In this document: positions 17,360 to 28,649 of the stretch, one piece after another
How positions within the stretch are numbered: the first letter of the stretch is position 1
Layout: each line of letters opens with the position of its first letter
Source of the DNA: Actinernus sp. WN-2022
Lineage: Eukaryota > Cnidaria > Anthozoa > Actiniaria > Actinernidae
Assembly: GCA_030867875.1 (NCBI GenBank)
Contig: JAOWCC010001634.1
Location: forward strand, 53,230,021 to 53,294,020
Direction: 5' to 3'
DNA length: 64,000 nt
Translations under genes and position numbers: made by a program
The notes under the pieces: model-generated
Told to the model about the DNA's origin: nothing
Database searches by the model: none
What the model saw: only the letters and a program-made list of their open reading frames with translations

Positions 17360-17935
17360 AAACATGGCGCGAAATACAGTGTTTGTATGGAATCCGATGC
17401 CAAATAATTTCCGTCAAATCGAATTTCTGAAATATTCACCGTCTACAAACTTAAGATACTAGGTAAAAGATTAACTGATCAAAATTTGATGGATGTAGCT
17501 TTGCTGGGAAGCGTGCAATCGTGTTTTCAGGTTTCTCTATATTTGTTTGTAACAACGAGTCCAAGTACGCGGGAAAATTTGGCTCTACTTCGGTGTAAGA
17601 ACCAGACAGACGGCGTCACAAAACTCCCGCCGTTAACTATCAATAATTTGGGACTTAGAATATTTCCCGAGCACCCGAAGCGGGACTTATAAATTATATA
17701 AGGTATTTCCGCGATGAACCAGAATTACGCGATGGAAAATGTTTAACGTCGAGACCACTTGATACATAAACATCGTTCGCCTTATTATTTAGCTTCCCAG
17801 CAGGTTTTAGGGAACCCAGAATAATAGTAAGAGAAAGCCAAACTAAAAATAACCGAGAACGGGAAAGACACGACCTCCCCGCCATATAGCCACTCTGTCA
17901 GTTGATCTCTTCGGTTGATTTAGCGCGCGCTCATA
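17360..17935. other. AT-rich sequence, no gene seen
   Basis: No ORF with recognisable features. Part of this may be the 5' untranslated region of the following retrotransposon, whose exact 5' end I cannot define. Confidence 0.35.
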
Positions 17936-18363
17936 ATGGACGGCCATGAATCTGTTAGCTCCGGCCTAACTCGTCTATTTCTCCTTTGTATCATTCTTAA
18001 TGCTGGGAGGTTTAGCTTCTACAGTGTCTCCGGTGATATACAGGAGGATAATACAGGAGCTAGGGTACGAAGACTCCGTTGGAACAGTCTACAGTCTTGT
18101 CCTGAACTTGTGCCCAAGTTGACTCAAAGGCGCCATTTTGGATTTGCGTTTCCAAGAGTTAATGGCTACTTTAGCTGCAGAGTGAGCCGATACCCAAATT
18201 CCGTTTCTACTTATCAGCTATCTCGTTTGTTAATCAGCGGTGACATCAGTCTAAATCCTGGACCTAGCACTGAGAAACAGAGCTGTCACACATGTTCAAG
18301 AACTATCGCTCGTAACCACCGGGTACTTGGTTGTTGCTCGTGTGGTTTTAAATATCATATTAA
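17936..18363 (+). pseudogene. Retrotransposon 5' ORF: hydrophobic leader, 2A-like motif, PHD finger start
   Basis: The frame opens with an ATG at 17936. Residues about 11-24 (LTRLFLLCIILNAG) form a signal-like hydrophobic stretch. GDISLNPGP (residues 102-110) is a 2A-like ribosome-skipping motif. Straight after it comes a PHD-like Cys cluster (CHTC, CCSC, KYH). The frame is interrupted at 18364 by an inserted element; the matching second part of the finger resumes at 19866. Some metazoan non-LTR elements carry 2A-like sequences at this position. Skipping here would separate the leader from the finger-EN-RT polyprotein. Confidence 0.75.
18239..18265 (+). other. 2A-like ribosome-skipping motif (GDISLNPGP)
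   Basis: It matches the NPGP core of 2A peptides, with I-S-L in place of the more common V/I-E-x. It is preceded by the Leu/Ile-rich LSRLLIS expected upstream. Skipping would occur between the last Gly and Pro. Confidence 0.7.
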
Positions 18364-19861
18364 GGTTACCGGATACCTTCAGGGTGCATTTCCAGTCTAA
18401 ATTATGTAGCGCCTCGAAAAAACATCGTAGATAAATCATCCATGTATCATTTTAAAGCTTATAAAATTGGCTACAAGAATACATAAAAAGTTTTGAGTTC
18501 TTTGAAAATCTCGAATTTTCCGCGATCCCGTTTCTCGGATCTAGTGAGATGGCTTTCAGAAGCTCCGACTCCGAAAATATTTTAAAGTTTTAAAATCTGT
18601 TTGCTTTGTCGCATTTCAGAGGAATCGTATTACAAAAGGGTGTCGGGGAATTTCAAAATTCGATTTAGTTCAAAAGTTATCATGCTCTCCGTGAAAAGGC
18701 GAAAAATAATCAGAGTAGATTTGCGGAAAACGGCGTCAAGAGCTCAATTTTTAGAATTTTCCAATTCCCCGACACTCTTTTGCAGCGGAGTTATCAATTG
18801 ACATTTTGTGAAAATTTCAAACAAATCGACTAAATTTCTCTTGATTGGGAGCTTTTTTTAAACTCTATTTTGGTTGAAAATCGAAAGCGTAGAAAATAGC
18901 ATTTTAGAAAATCTAGCCGTCTGTCGTGCGTGAATCTGAAGCCCCGCCTCTCCAACAATTTTAGCGAGCTCTTGGCCAATCATTTCTCATCACAGTTCAA
19001 CTATCTGTCAAGATTTCCCGCCAATGTTGATTTCCGATCAGATCAAAGCTTCGCGCCGCATCGAGAAAATGTTAATATAGTTGGTTGTTCTAGTTCTTGT
19101 GTGACTTGAAAAATGGGAAAGACAAAAAGACCTGGAGGCACAAAGCCAAGGTGAACACTAGAGACGCCTTGAATGCCAGCATAGTTAGTAGAGGAGACAG
19201 CGATTTGCAGGCGGCTGAAACAGCACGGCAATAGCGAGCTAAGATCGTGGTGTTTAATAGTTTCAAGTGATTCAGAGTCACCGTCAGGCTTTACGTTTCC
19301 ATCTAAGCTTTCTTGGAAACAAATATTTTCTCGGCTGGCTCCTATCAATTCTTCATGTTCAGATGTGGGCCACTCGGCACTCTGTCTGAAAGTGAAAATA
19401 CGAACCCTTGTCGGGTTTTTAAACGAGGACTCCTATTTGGCTTTGTAGACGTATGCATTGTTTGGCCTTGTTTTGCTTTTCTTTTTTCTTTGTTTTCCAA
19501 GCTAAGGGCATCCTGCTTGCTCTTTTGAAGGCATAAGGCCAACAACCGATGGAATTATGGAATCATGTGTGGAAATACGTTTCTCAATAAACGTAAACAT
19601 TGGTATATGAAATAAATTTAATATTATATCTTCACACCGTCGTTACGGGCGAGTGAGCACTTGTCATGTGTTTATATTGATCTGCTATCAATCAAACGGA
19701 ACCTTTTACTTCCGGTCAAAAACTTCCTTTTGGTATTTCTCCGTCAACATTAATTTTTATTCAACGGAGTTTTTGGTATATGAGACACTACTACTAAAAC
19801 TACATTTCTGTGCGAAACAAATATTTTTCCATCTTTTTCGCTTTGAAGGTATCCGGTAACC
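18364..19861. mobile_element. TTAA-flanked non-autonomous element (piggyBac-like)
   Basis: TTAA occurs at 18360-18363 and again at 19862-19865. The termini GGTTACCGGATACCTTCA and its exact reverse complement are inverted. There is no transposase ORF in the 1498 bp. The interior holds a further inverted repeat around 18642-18783 (GTGTCGGGGAATT with AATTCCCCGACAC). TTAA targeting is typical of piggyBac-type elements. Removing the element and one TTAA leaves the finger reading frame continuous. Confidence 0.8.
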
Positions 19862-19865
19862 TTAA

Positions 19866-20569
19866 GTGCGCACATGTCACGTCAAAGGACTTCAGCCTAA
19901 TTCAAAGAAAGGTAGAGCTCGTGAACACTTGGAGTTGTCCTACATGCATGTGCCAAAACAAGTCTATGCCGGTATACAGTCTGGATTCTGAGCTTATATC
20001 AGCCCTACCCTTTGGGTCCGTGTCAGATGAATCATTTTCGCTCGCTGTGGCCGGTGTTCAAGAGTGGACTGCTGATCTGTCTTACAAGGAAGAGGAATGC
20101 GAGAGTCACTTATCAGATCTTGTACAACATCTGGAGACCTGCTCAAATAAAGATCTAAGGGTTGCTCACTTAAACGTATGTAGTATTAGAAACAAGATTG
20201 AATAACTTAGATGTTTACAGTTGTTATGCAGGTTTGAGGTACTCGTTATAACCGAAACTCATATTGATCAAACTGTCCCAGATACGGCTTTGGATATTGA
20301 GGGGATGAGATTTCTACGGGTTGATCGGAAAGGACGCAAGGGAGGCGGGTGTATACTGTACTACGCGGAGCACTTACAAGCAACTCACCGAAAGGATTTG
20401 TTTATTAACGGCCTCGAAGCGATCTGGTTGCAAGTTAAATTCCTAAGTACCTCTGTATTGTTCTCAGTTATGTACAGACCAGCCGATAATAATCAGTTCA
20501 TTGATATTATTGGCTGTCCTCTGGAAAAGGCTTGGCTAAAGTCATCCAATATCGTTTTGTTGGGAGACT
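19866..20569 (+). pseudogene. Retrotransposon PHD finger end and endonuclease N-terminal part
   Basis: It starts with the missing half of the finger (KCAHV, WSCPTC). A linker of about 75 residues leads into the AP-endonuclease domain (VAHLNVCSIRNK, VLVITETHID, GGGCILYY, VMYRPA, LLGDF). A TAA nonsense codon lies in frame at 20202-20204. The domain is cut at LLGDF, at a TTAA where other sequence begins, so its catalytic C-terminal half (the SDH motif) is missing. It would nick target DNA for target-primed reverse transcription. Confidence 0.75.
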
Positions 20570-20573
20570 TTAA

Positions 20574-21391
20574 AGGGGCCGTCTCACCCACAGTGCTTAG
20601 CGCGCTCACATAGCATTGCGGCCATTTTCGATGCCATCGAAATCCAGACTTTTATGGCAGTGATTTTAATCTTCTCTACATCTCTGCCATCCTTCCAGCT
20701 ATCGTCAAAAAAATCATACTAGGTTGAACCTTTTTATTGCTGTTCCTATTGAGCCTTTTAATTATTTGGTCATGCAAATTTTAGTTTTATTTCAGGTAGC
20801 CGTAGTTCTCTGATGGTGCCAGTCTCGTTCGTCCTCAACGAAAGGAAACAATTGTCCGTTTGTGTCCACGAGTTCCACCTACAACATGGAGAAGCTATTC
20901 TGACCATTAATATTTATATGTAAAGATATATTAGCGCTTAGTTCGAGTATCTACTATCTTTGAGCCGACTTGGGTTTTTGAACACCGTGGCTGGCTTACG
21001 TGACCACAATTTGTAACAAAACTCCACTTGAAGAACAGTTTCCTAAAATTATTTTCAGGGCTTTGGCGTTTAACTTGTGGAAACAGGTCTCTCACTGGTT
21101 TCGAAGGGCGGAATTCGGGCTTTTAGACAGTGATTTTGCCGAGATTTTCGGATTCACCGAGATGATCGATCAAAGTTTATGACTCGCACAAAATTTGACA
21201 ACAGAGCCGCCGTGATAATAATTTCCCATTGAAACGATCGAGCTGTAATTTGTTCACTGTTCTCTCTTCAACTGGTTCTCTGCTACTGCCAGCAACGAGA
21301 TTGCCTGCTAGGAGATATCTTTCTCTCTCTCTGTCTTCAAGTAAAAATAAAACCGAGGAGAGAAACCGCAGAGAAGCCTCTCGCTTTCATA
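20574..21391. other. Unrelated sequence replacing EN-RT junction; TTAA-type element end
   Basis: It begins right after TTAA with AGGGGCCGTCTCACC. The same terminus type appears inverted at 23566-23580 next to TTAA. This suggests an inserted MITE, but its right end is not clear, and the retrotransposon lost roughly the EN C-terminus and RT fingers. Confidence 0.45.
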
Positions 21392-21397
21392 AATATT

Positions 21398-22440
21398 AGA
21401 TTTCTCGACTGGCTCAAAAGCTATCTAAATGGAAGACGGCAATTTACGGTGGTAAATGGAGCTAAATCTGGAATGCTGCCGGTCTCATTTGGAATCCCAC
21501 AGGTCTGTCTTAGGTCCGACATTATTTACCTTGTTTACGAACGATTTACCATCATCTGTTGTTTCGGGTTCACTTTATATGTATGCTGACGACACTACGA
21601 TCTTTTGTGTCAGCGATACAATAGAAAAGGCTATAGCGCAGCTAAACAAGGCCCTTCAAGAACTGTACTCATGGTGTCTTAATAACAAATTAACACCACA
21701 CCCAGGTAAAAGTGAGGCGATGCTGTTCAGCAGGGGGACCTTTGTTGGTTCAGCCCCTCCAGTGTTCTTGGGGAACTCAACCCTTAAGTGGGTTACGGAA
21801 ACGCGTCTGCTAGGAATGACTGTGGACCACAAACTGAGTTGGGTACCACATTCATTAGATCTTAAGAAGAGTATTGCCACAAAATTAAACTTATTAAAAC
21901 GTTCTAGGTTTTTATCTAAGAGAATTCTACAGGATTTCAATTTTAAGGTCATTTTGTCTTCTGTAAAATATGGCATAATCTTGTGGGGCGCGTGTTGTAA
22001 TAAGGAAGTTCTTAACTCTATAGAAAGGATGCATTGTAGAGCGGCTAGGATTATATTTAATTTACCAAAGGACATGTCCACTCTTTTCTTTCAATATAAA
22101 TTAGATATCTTTAAACTGGTTTATAAGGCTTACGATGAACGTCTACCGAATATTTTAATTAAGGCGATTGTATTGAAACGGAAAAAGGGTTTGCCTTTAG
22201 GGCACGCGATTCGCTCCCGACACCTCGATTTAACACTAGATACATGAAGGATTCATTAACATATCGAGGTGCGGTGCTATGAAACACTATCTGTAGAGAC
22301 TATGACGTTAAAAGTACTGGTCTTAAAGAAACAATATCCCGTCTTAGCTGCTCGAAATCATTTGGGCATTTTAGTTTTGATATCACTTCACTGACTACGA
22401 ACTTTAGAGTTGAAGGATTTATATATTACTAACTTTAGAG
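21398..22440 (+). pseudogene. Reverse transcriptase, palm to C-terminus, broken
   Basis: It begins at FLDWLKSYLN and includes the VNGAKSG and FGIPQ region, a 2-bp loss at about 21502 that shifts the frame, SVLGP, and the catalytic YADD (about 21582-21593). The thumb region (LGMTVDHKLSW, IERMHCRAARII) follows. A further frameshift near 22225 and a TGA at about 22281 interrupt the C-terminal FNTRYMKDSLTYRGA block. It belongs to the CR1/L2-type element starting at 17936. Confidence 0.8.
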
Positions 22441-22757
22441 ATCAAATATAAAAGTTTTATTACTTATTATTAACTATATAGATTGTAAATTATACACAAA
22501 GATTTTATTAATCTGAGCTTTGAGCAGGCGTTGGGCACCGCCTTTTGTTTGGACGGTGTTCGTCGCGTGAGGAGTCCGGCGTTGGCCCTAAGCATTATTG
22601 ATATTGATATTGATATTGTAAATAGTATATATATGTATATACATACGTCTCAATTTGATAGTGTTTTTATTTAATTTTATATACATTTCTTTTACACGAC
22701 CCCACAAGCTTTCAGCTTTTACATTAATCGTGTTTAAATAAAGGTTATCTATTTATA

Positions 22758-22884
22758 AGTTATACCATGGCATTTCGGGGTATTAGTGATTTAAATTGCC
22801 CCGAGAGCCGCGGGAAGATTTGTACTTCCCGCGGCTCTCGGGGCAATTTAAATCACTAATACCCCGAAATGCCATGGTATAACT
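22758..22884. repeat. Near-perfect hairpin (foldback MITE)
   Basis: Arms of about 59 bp start with GTTATACCATGGCATTTCGG and are separated by about 7 bp at 22821-22827. The centre is GC-rich (GAGCCGCGGGAAG). Similar ACCATGG-TATAA ends recur at 23510 and 24215, suggesting one family. Confidence 0.8.
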
Positions 22885-22888
22885 TTGT

Positions 22889-24220
22889 TATACCATGATC
22901 GCCGAGGAACGGAACAAATCTCTGAGAAGTTTAGTTTTCTCTGCCGAAACTAAAGACGTCGCAGTTGAGTTGCTTTCGAAAACGTTTTGTTTAATGCTTG
23001 ACTGAGCGCCATTGATTAAACGACCCTGGATTCCCCTGGGGAAAAGCGTGTTGTTTTTGAGAAAAATAACACTAAAATACAATGTAATTATGCGGTTGAC
23101 TAAATATTCAAAGAGCATGAATGGATTTTAATTACGTCACGTTTATGGTTTTAAGTATCCCACATGGAAGAAGCGGGTTTGACAAATTAAAGAGAAGAAT
23201 ATACAGATTGAAATAGGTAATCCCACATGTATTACATTGAAGGTTATGATGAAGACAGGTCAGTTTGGATTCAATATTTTTCATCCGGGAGCGTAGGGCT
23301 AGTCGTGCCAGAGGGGAGCAGGAGTTGATGCTTTTGACCTTCTCACTTCCAGCCTGCATTCTCTTCTAATTTTCCCTCATTACGCATGCAGGGGGAATTT
23401 AGAAATATGCATTGTCTCGAAATTAACAATGCATATTTCTAAATATCCCTGCCATCAGGGAAAATTAGTGCTTTAAATGTGCCTTGGAGAACAAAAGAAT
23501 CCGAGGCTACCATGGTATAACTATAATTGTAATACGACAACTCACCGAGCGTGCAAGCCTATTACCGTGACACAGCCCCTTTAAACGACAAACAATACAT
23601 CGAAAGCTCTGACAGTTGGTATTTACCATGATCGCCGAGGATCGGAACAAATCTCTGAGAAGTTTAGTTTTCTCTGCCGAAACTAAAGACGTCGCAGTTG
23701 AGTTGCTTTCGAAAACGTTTTGTTTAATGCTTGACTGAGCGCCATTGATTGAACGACCCTGGCTTCCGTTGGAGACAAGCGTGTTGTTTTTGAGAAGAAT
23801 AACACTAAAATACAATATAATTATGCGGTGACTAAATATTCAAAGAGCATGCACGTTTATGGTTTTAAGTATCCCACATGGAAGAAGCGGGCTTGAGAAA
23901 TGAAGAGAATAACGCGCAGATTGAAATAGCTCATCCCACATGGATTACGTTGACGGTATAATGAAGACAGGTCAGTTTGGATTCAGTATTTTCCACCCGG
24001 GAGCGCAGGGCTAGTCGTGCCAGAGGCGAGCAGGAGTTGATGCTTTTGACCCACTCACTTCCAGCGTGCATTCTCTTCTAATTTTCCCTCATTACGCATG
24101 CAGGGATTTAGAAATATGCAATGTCTCGAAATGCATATTTCTAAATATCCCTCCCATCAGGGAAAATTAGTGGTTTAAATTGCCTCGGAGAACAAAAGAA
24201 TCCGAGGCTACCATGGTATA
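22889..24220. repeat. Two near-tandem copies of a ~0.6-kb repeat
   Basis: Copy 1 is 22889-23518 and copy 2 about 23623-24220. Both run from ACCATGATCGCCGAGGA to CCGAGGCTACCATGGTATAA and contain an internal hairpin (ATGCATATTTCTAAAT type) near 23395-23455 and 24085-24160. They differ by scattered indels. The short minus-strand ORFs inside are duplicates of each other and unlikely to be genes. Confidence 0.75.
23566..23584. repeat. TTAA-type element terminus
   Basis: The terminus GTGACACAGCCCCT followed by TTAA is the inverted form of the end at 20570-20588. Confidence 0.5.
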
Positions 24221-24327
24221 ATTAAACATATACAAGCGTTGTATATGATCAACATTGCAGTAGTCTTCGGACACTTTATCGTTATATTTTTAAAGAGAAT
24301 TAATGAATTTGGGAACAAGAGATTTTC

Positions 24328-24341
24328 GGGGGGGGGGGGGG
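24328..24341 (+). repeat. G14 homopolymer tract
   Basis: A run of 14 G followed by a GT-rich stretch. A CA/TA microsatellite lies at 24424-24460. Confidence 0.9.
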
Positions 24342-24460
24342 TGTGCGTGTTTGTATGCGTTGGAGGGAATGTGGGGGTTAAGTTAGGGGCCTAAACCCTG
24401 AAGGGACAATGAAAATATACAGACACATACACTTACACACACACACACATATATATATCA

Positions 24461-26250
24461 TTATATTACATTTCTTGGAGACCTTGTGTTAGTTCCGTCT
24501 GAGGTCCATAACATTTTTTGTGCCTGATGAGGAAAAACGTTAGGAAACTAATATCCTTCTTGCACCTGACGTCTGTTTGCTGACCATGGAGATTTTTAAT
24601 AAGCTCACCGCCGTCTGTTGACGTAGTTGTGGACAGCAGTAGCTTTCTATTGTAATTTGTTCAACTTAGGAGTACAAAACAAATCATGACTATCAGCAAG
24701 TGACAGTGGAATGGCCTACCAGTGTGTAATAAATTGGCTTCTTCAAATACATATTCGACAGCACCGGGAACTAAACCAATAGTCATTCTTATTAATTCAT
24801 AAATTAAAATAAGCACCGACATTTAAGCAATATCTCTGATTGACTACAACTTTGGACATCAACACGAGAACTACAAAATATCACAGGTGAGAAAACGTGT
24901 GCTGAAAGCAAAACAGATGAGTGTTTTAGATGAAAGGTTTGTTCTTTAATGTAAAACTGTTCGTCTGATCGAGTTGAGAGTGTTCAATGGAGTAACGGGT
25001 TTCATGTTTAAATTGCTTCAGTTTTTGAACAAGTTCAGCCTTAAGATACTACTTGTGACTGATTCCTTTATTCGCGTACTTTCAACAGGAGTTTGCAGTG
25101 GACCTACATTAGTTAACGGCTAAATCACCGGCACGTTGTCCTGAAAAAACAATGCTTGATATGAGCATAGTTAATAGAGTGGAATGGTTAGGAAACTCAG
25201 GGACCTTCTTTGTTATATGTCTTTGTTAGCTTTTTTCAACCACTACCGTGCACAAAACACAATAGAAATTCTAACATGTTAATCAATCAGCCAATAGAAA
25301 CGTGTGAGTTCAGTCGTTCAGGGAACGCTAATGAACTATGATCGTGCACAATCTTTTGTCTTACCCCTTCCAACCTAAATCGCAGCGCCTTTGTTAGCCC
25401 TTTTGAAGTTTGCCGGGTTTCCTAACCATCCACTATATTAACTATGATATGAGTAAAATAGAAAGAAAACTGATTGGAAAATTTCTTACATATAATAAAT
25501 TTAACACTGGTTCATAATATTTTTCATTAATTCTGGGACGGCCTACGCCCTAGCATAAAAAGTCCATAACCGCAATATCTTAAACTTATTTTCCTGATTG
25601 ATAGAATTGCACAAATTTAGAAATTAATCACCTTTTTTGCGAAACAAATGTTACTGATTCCTTAGTATTTGTGATTCACATGAAAGGCGGATTTGAATTT
25701 AGCAACCTGTTCGGTCGAACGATATATTTGATATTATTATTTAGAGGTACTTTGTAATGCCATTACTGAAGATTAGCTAGTCAGCCTAACTAAAGGCGGT
25801 GCTCTCTCTCCTCCGCAGAGGCTCTAGGGAGACTGGAGAAGAGACTGAAATGGTAGTTCTCCAGTCTTCCTAGAGCCTCTGCGGAGGAGAGAGAAGGCGG
25901 TGTACGTCAAGTAACGTCGAAAAACAGAAAAAAAGGTTTCGAAGTTACTGATGTTTTTTCATAAGAAGACCAATGTATGTACACGTGGGGGAGGGGGAGG
26001 CGAAGACGATGTCGTATTGCACTAACATTCAATGATGGTAGAAAATGAAAAAACTTTTCACTGGAATATTACCTCTAGATATCCCATAATACTCTTTCCC
26101 CCTTAAGTCTTCATAGAATTAAACAGTATCACAAAACTGTGACTAGACAACTCGCCGTTGTGTGATCAATCAAGTGAAATAGTCAGTGCGCAGAAGCCCT
26201 TTATTAAGCTACTTACTTAGCATTCGGCTCTTTTAAGAAATGTGTAGCAC
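24461..26250. other. AT-rich sequence, no gene seen apart from one hairpin
   Basis: No coding-like frame was recognised. A hairpin with arms of about 45 bp lies at about 25795-25905 (CTCTCTCCTCCGCAGAGGC with its complement). Confidence 0.45.
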
Positions 26251-26254
26251 AATA

Positions 26255-26610
26255 TTTCAATATTCCAAGTTATAACACGTACTATGATTATTCTACTGAT
26301 AGGAACACCTCAATTTTACACACACGTCTACGTTTAGACTGCTGTGCTCTAAATTATCATCTGTTTAGAATCAATTGCGTAACATCTCCAGCTTGTGCAT
26401 GTGGATTTAGACTTGAAAGCATCAAACACTTTTTCTTATACTATCCCCGTTATGCTGCTCTTAGACCGACCTTACTCTCCTCTGCTGCACAGATCTTTGG
26501 AGATAGTTGGCACCTTTTGTCAGAGCTCCAAAGAGTAAACATACTCTTGTATGGCTCACCGCTTTTGACTGTAGCCCAAAACTACGAATTGTTTCGTAAC
26601 GTACAGTTAT
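26255..26610 (+). pseudogene. Non-LTR retrotransposon C-terminal fragment
   Basis: One frame reads through a typical RNase H-less non-LTR C-terminus: SILHTRLRLDCCALNYHLFR, then CACGFRLESIKHFF and YPRYAALRP, a Cys/His arrangement (CxC...H...Y) common in these elements. It is cut off by the hairpin element that starts at about 26612. Confidence 0.6.
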
Positions 26611-26611
26611 A

Positions 26612-27498
26612 TGTACTGTTTAAAACACGAACAGCAGTGTTTTATCAAGTTTAAAAATTCGAGGGCGAAGCCCGAGAATTTTTAGACTTGATAAAACACG
26701 TGCTGTGAGTGTTTTAAACGGCTTCAAAAACGCTTCAAGAATGCAATGAAAGAAAGGCGCACATCTCAAGGGAATGGTTACTTAATGAACCATTGAACCT
26801 TTGTATTCACAACGCCATGCAAAATATTCGAGTTCTCAAGGGAATGACATGAAAAAAATACCATACTATGTTGTTTGAAGCGGCGTTTCGCAATGAAGGA
26901 TTTGGTGTCGTGGTTTACCTCGATAAAGTTCAAGACTTGGAAAGCGATGTGACAGACATGACGGCAGACTCTAAATTTTTGGCTCCGGCACAAAATATGT
27001 AAGTTTAATGCACGTTTTATTATTTTACGACTTTGAGTTTGGTGTAATAATTGGAACTAAACAGTGGCTCGGTAAACAAGTAATGGTAGTTGGATAACTT
27101 CATTTTAAAAATATTATCTGTGTATCTCGGTAGTCTGCTGATATTAGTAAATTTAGTGCAAAACTTATTATCTAGGTACCTTATGTTCCGTGTACTTTTT
27201 GCTATCTTTGGCTCTTTATCAGTGAATTCTTAATTAGGATGAAACTTTATATAAAATTTCATGTTCATTAGTATTCTTTATATAAAACGTTCATCCTAAT
27301 TAGCAATTCAATGAGAAAGCTGAAACATCAATAGAAATTCCATTGTCTCAATCTCCTCTGGGACAGAATTCAAATCCCTCCGCGGGCATTTTAGAATGAT
27401 GAGATTTTATCAGGTATAAAGGAGCATGCACGTGACTGATTTGCTTCATCTGATTGGACAAAATGCTCATTAATTATTCATGAGTTTTTGAAATATAT
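26612..27498. mobile_element. Non-autonomous DNA element, copy A
   Basis: This is almost the same as 42632-43528 but in the opposite orientation. One end carries a hairpin (GTGTTTTATCAAGT with ACTTGATAAAACAC, 26636-26698) and the other reaches CATGAGTTTTTG. Internally there is another hairpin at about 27236-27303. No transposase was found. The ORF at 26778-26993 inside it is repeat-derived. Confidence 0.65.
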
Positions 27499-27846
27499 AT
27501 AAAGCATTCTAAACGTTTCGATCAAAATGGTGACTGTAACAGTGCCTTCCGTCCTATTTTTCTTTTCTATCACACTCGTTTAATTAATACTCTGTTCTCT
27601 TTCCACACCTAAATATTGTTAATAATGTTAGCGTAAGCCTCCTAGATGAGCTAATTTGAGGCAAACTATGTTTAACTAAAAAAAATAGAAAAACTGACAG
27701 ACAATCACGCAGACACTATTCAGCTTTTCTTTCATTTTCAAAAAAAGTCTCGAATATGTCGTTTAAAAAAAGTGATTTCTGGAGCAATCCGGTGTTTCAT
27801 ACCTCATATCTGGTTTTCTAATATCCCTACTTGTTATGTAACAGAC

Positions 27847-27928
27847 ATGTATGCAACATGGAACGGGCCTTATTTGGTACTTATACTGGTTACCATGGAT
27901 ACGTGTGTCAGCCTCACCACAGCCTCCG
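27847..27928 (+). CDS. Candidate first coding exon with signal peptide
   Basis: ATG starts a 27-codon stretch with MYATWNGPYLVLILVTMD, a short N-region and a hydrophobic core as in a secretory signal peptide, ending in CVSLTTAS. A consensus splice donor (CCG|GTAAGT) follows at 27929, leaving phase 1. It is on the same strand as the PAN exon 5.4 kb downstream. If joined to the acceptor after 33340 the frame is kept. No transcript evidence is available from sequence alone. Confidence 0.35.
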
Positions 27929-28128
27929 GTAAGTAGCATTTTTACGACAACAAACTAAAAATAGTCCAGCGCGAAGGGCCTCACCTTGAAATCGAGGGAT
28001 ATTGCGGGGCGTAGTCTAGCGTGGTACACACCGTGGTGTGGCCTCTTATTTCCAATCAGCCAATCAGAAACCGAGAATCTGTCTGAACACTTGAGAGAGG
28101 GGTTCGGAAGGAAGTTCGATATACGCGA

Positions 28129-28640
28129 GTGCCAAAACCATTTGCAAATTTCTTTATTGTAAGCGAGCGAGAGAAAGGGGCATTCGATAGACTCGCCCTA
28201 AACACTTTATGGGTCCGTCCCAAGACACTGTACTTATTAAGGAGATCTAGTTTGGTTCGATTTCAACAACCTTTTACTTGTTTTACAAACCTTTTTCAAA
28301 TTACGACAGTATCCTGGGTCTATCTGCTGTTGAAGTGTGGCTTCCTTTGCAGATTACATGTGTACGCATACTGGTTAGGGTTAGGGTCTATAGATCATCT
28401 GTTGTTGAAGTGTGGCTTCCTTTGCAGATTACGTGTACGCATTAGGGTCTATAGATCATCTGTTGTTGAAGTGTGGCTTCCTTTGCAGATTACATGTGTA
28501 CAGATACTGGTTTTTGGTGCTCGTTCTGGAGATGGAAGGGTTGGTGTTTTCCATCGTCGCAGTATGCAAAGAAACAGTGTCGAAAAACCTGCAACATGTG
28601 TCCCACTCTACCACAGCGTGAGTTGTACTACTGAAAATAG
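28129..28640 (+). repeat. ~70-bp minisatellite, three partial copies (28318-28510)
   Basis: Units containing TTGAAGTGTGGCTTCCTTTG and GCAGATTACATGTGTACGCA repeat about three times at 28318-28510, with a short TTAGGG-like doublet between units. The 183-codon ORF over this stretch has a repetitive sequence and no recognisable domain, so I do not call it a gene. Confidence 0.55.
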
Positions 28641-28649
28641 GGACTTTAA

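Larger units (their letters stand above)
17936..22621 (+). mobile_element. CR1/L2-like non-LTR retrotransposon with 2A-like peptide, decayed
   Basis: The order is: N-terminal signal-like segment, 2A-like motif, PHD-type finger, apurinic endonuclease start, reverse transcriptase from the palm onward, and a 3' tail of TTGATA-type repeats at about 22596-22621. A TTAA-flanked element interrupts the finger. The endonuclease C-terminus and the RT N-terminus are replaced by unrelated sequence at 20574-21391. Several stops and frameshifts are present. Confidence 0.8.

Noticed and set aside
22888..23815. Two similar minus-strand ORFs
   Set aside because: They are the same part of a duplicated non-coding repeat and share no known domain.
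26778..26993. Small minus-strand gene
   Set aside because: It lies inside a repeated DNA element whose other copy at 43140-43370 does not keep the frame.
28370..28390. Interstitial telomere repeat
   Set aside because: Only two TTAGGG-like units; too short and part of a minisatellite unit.
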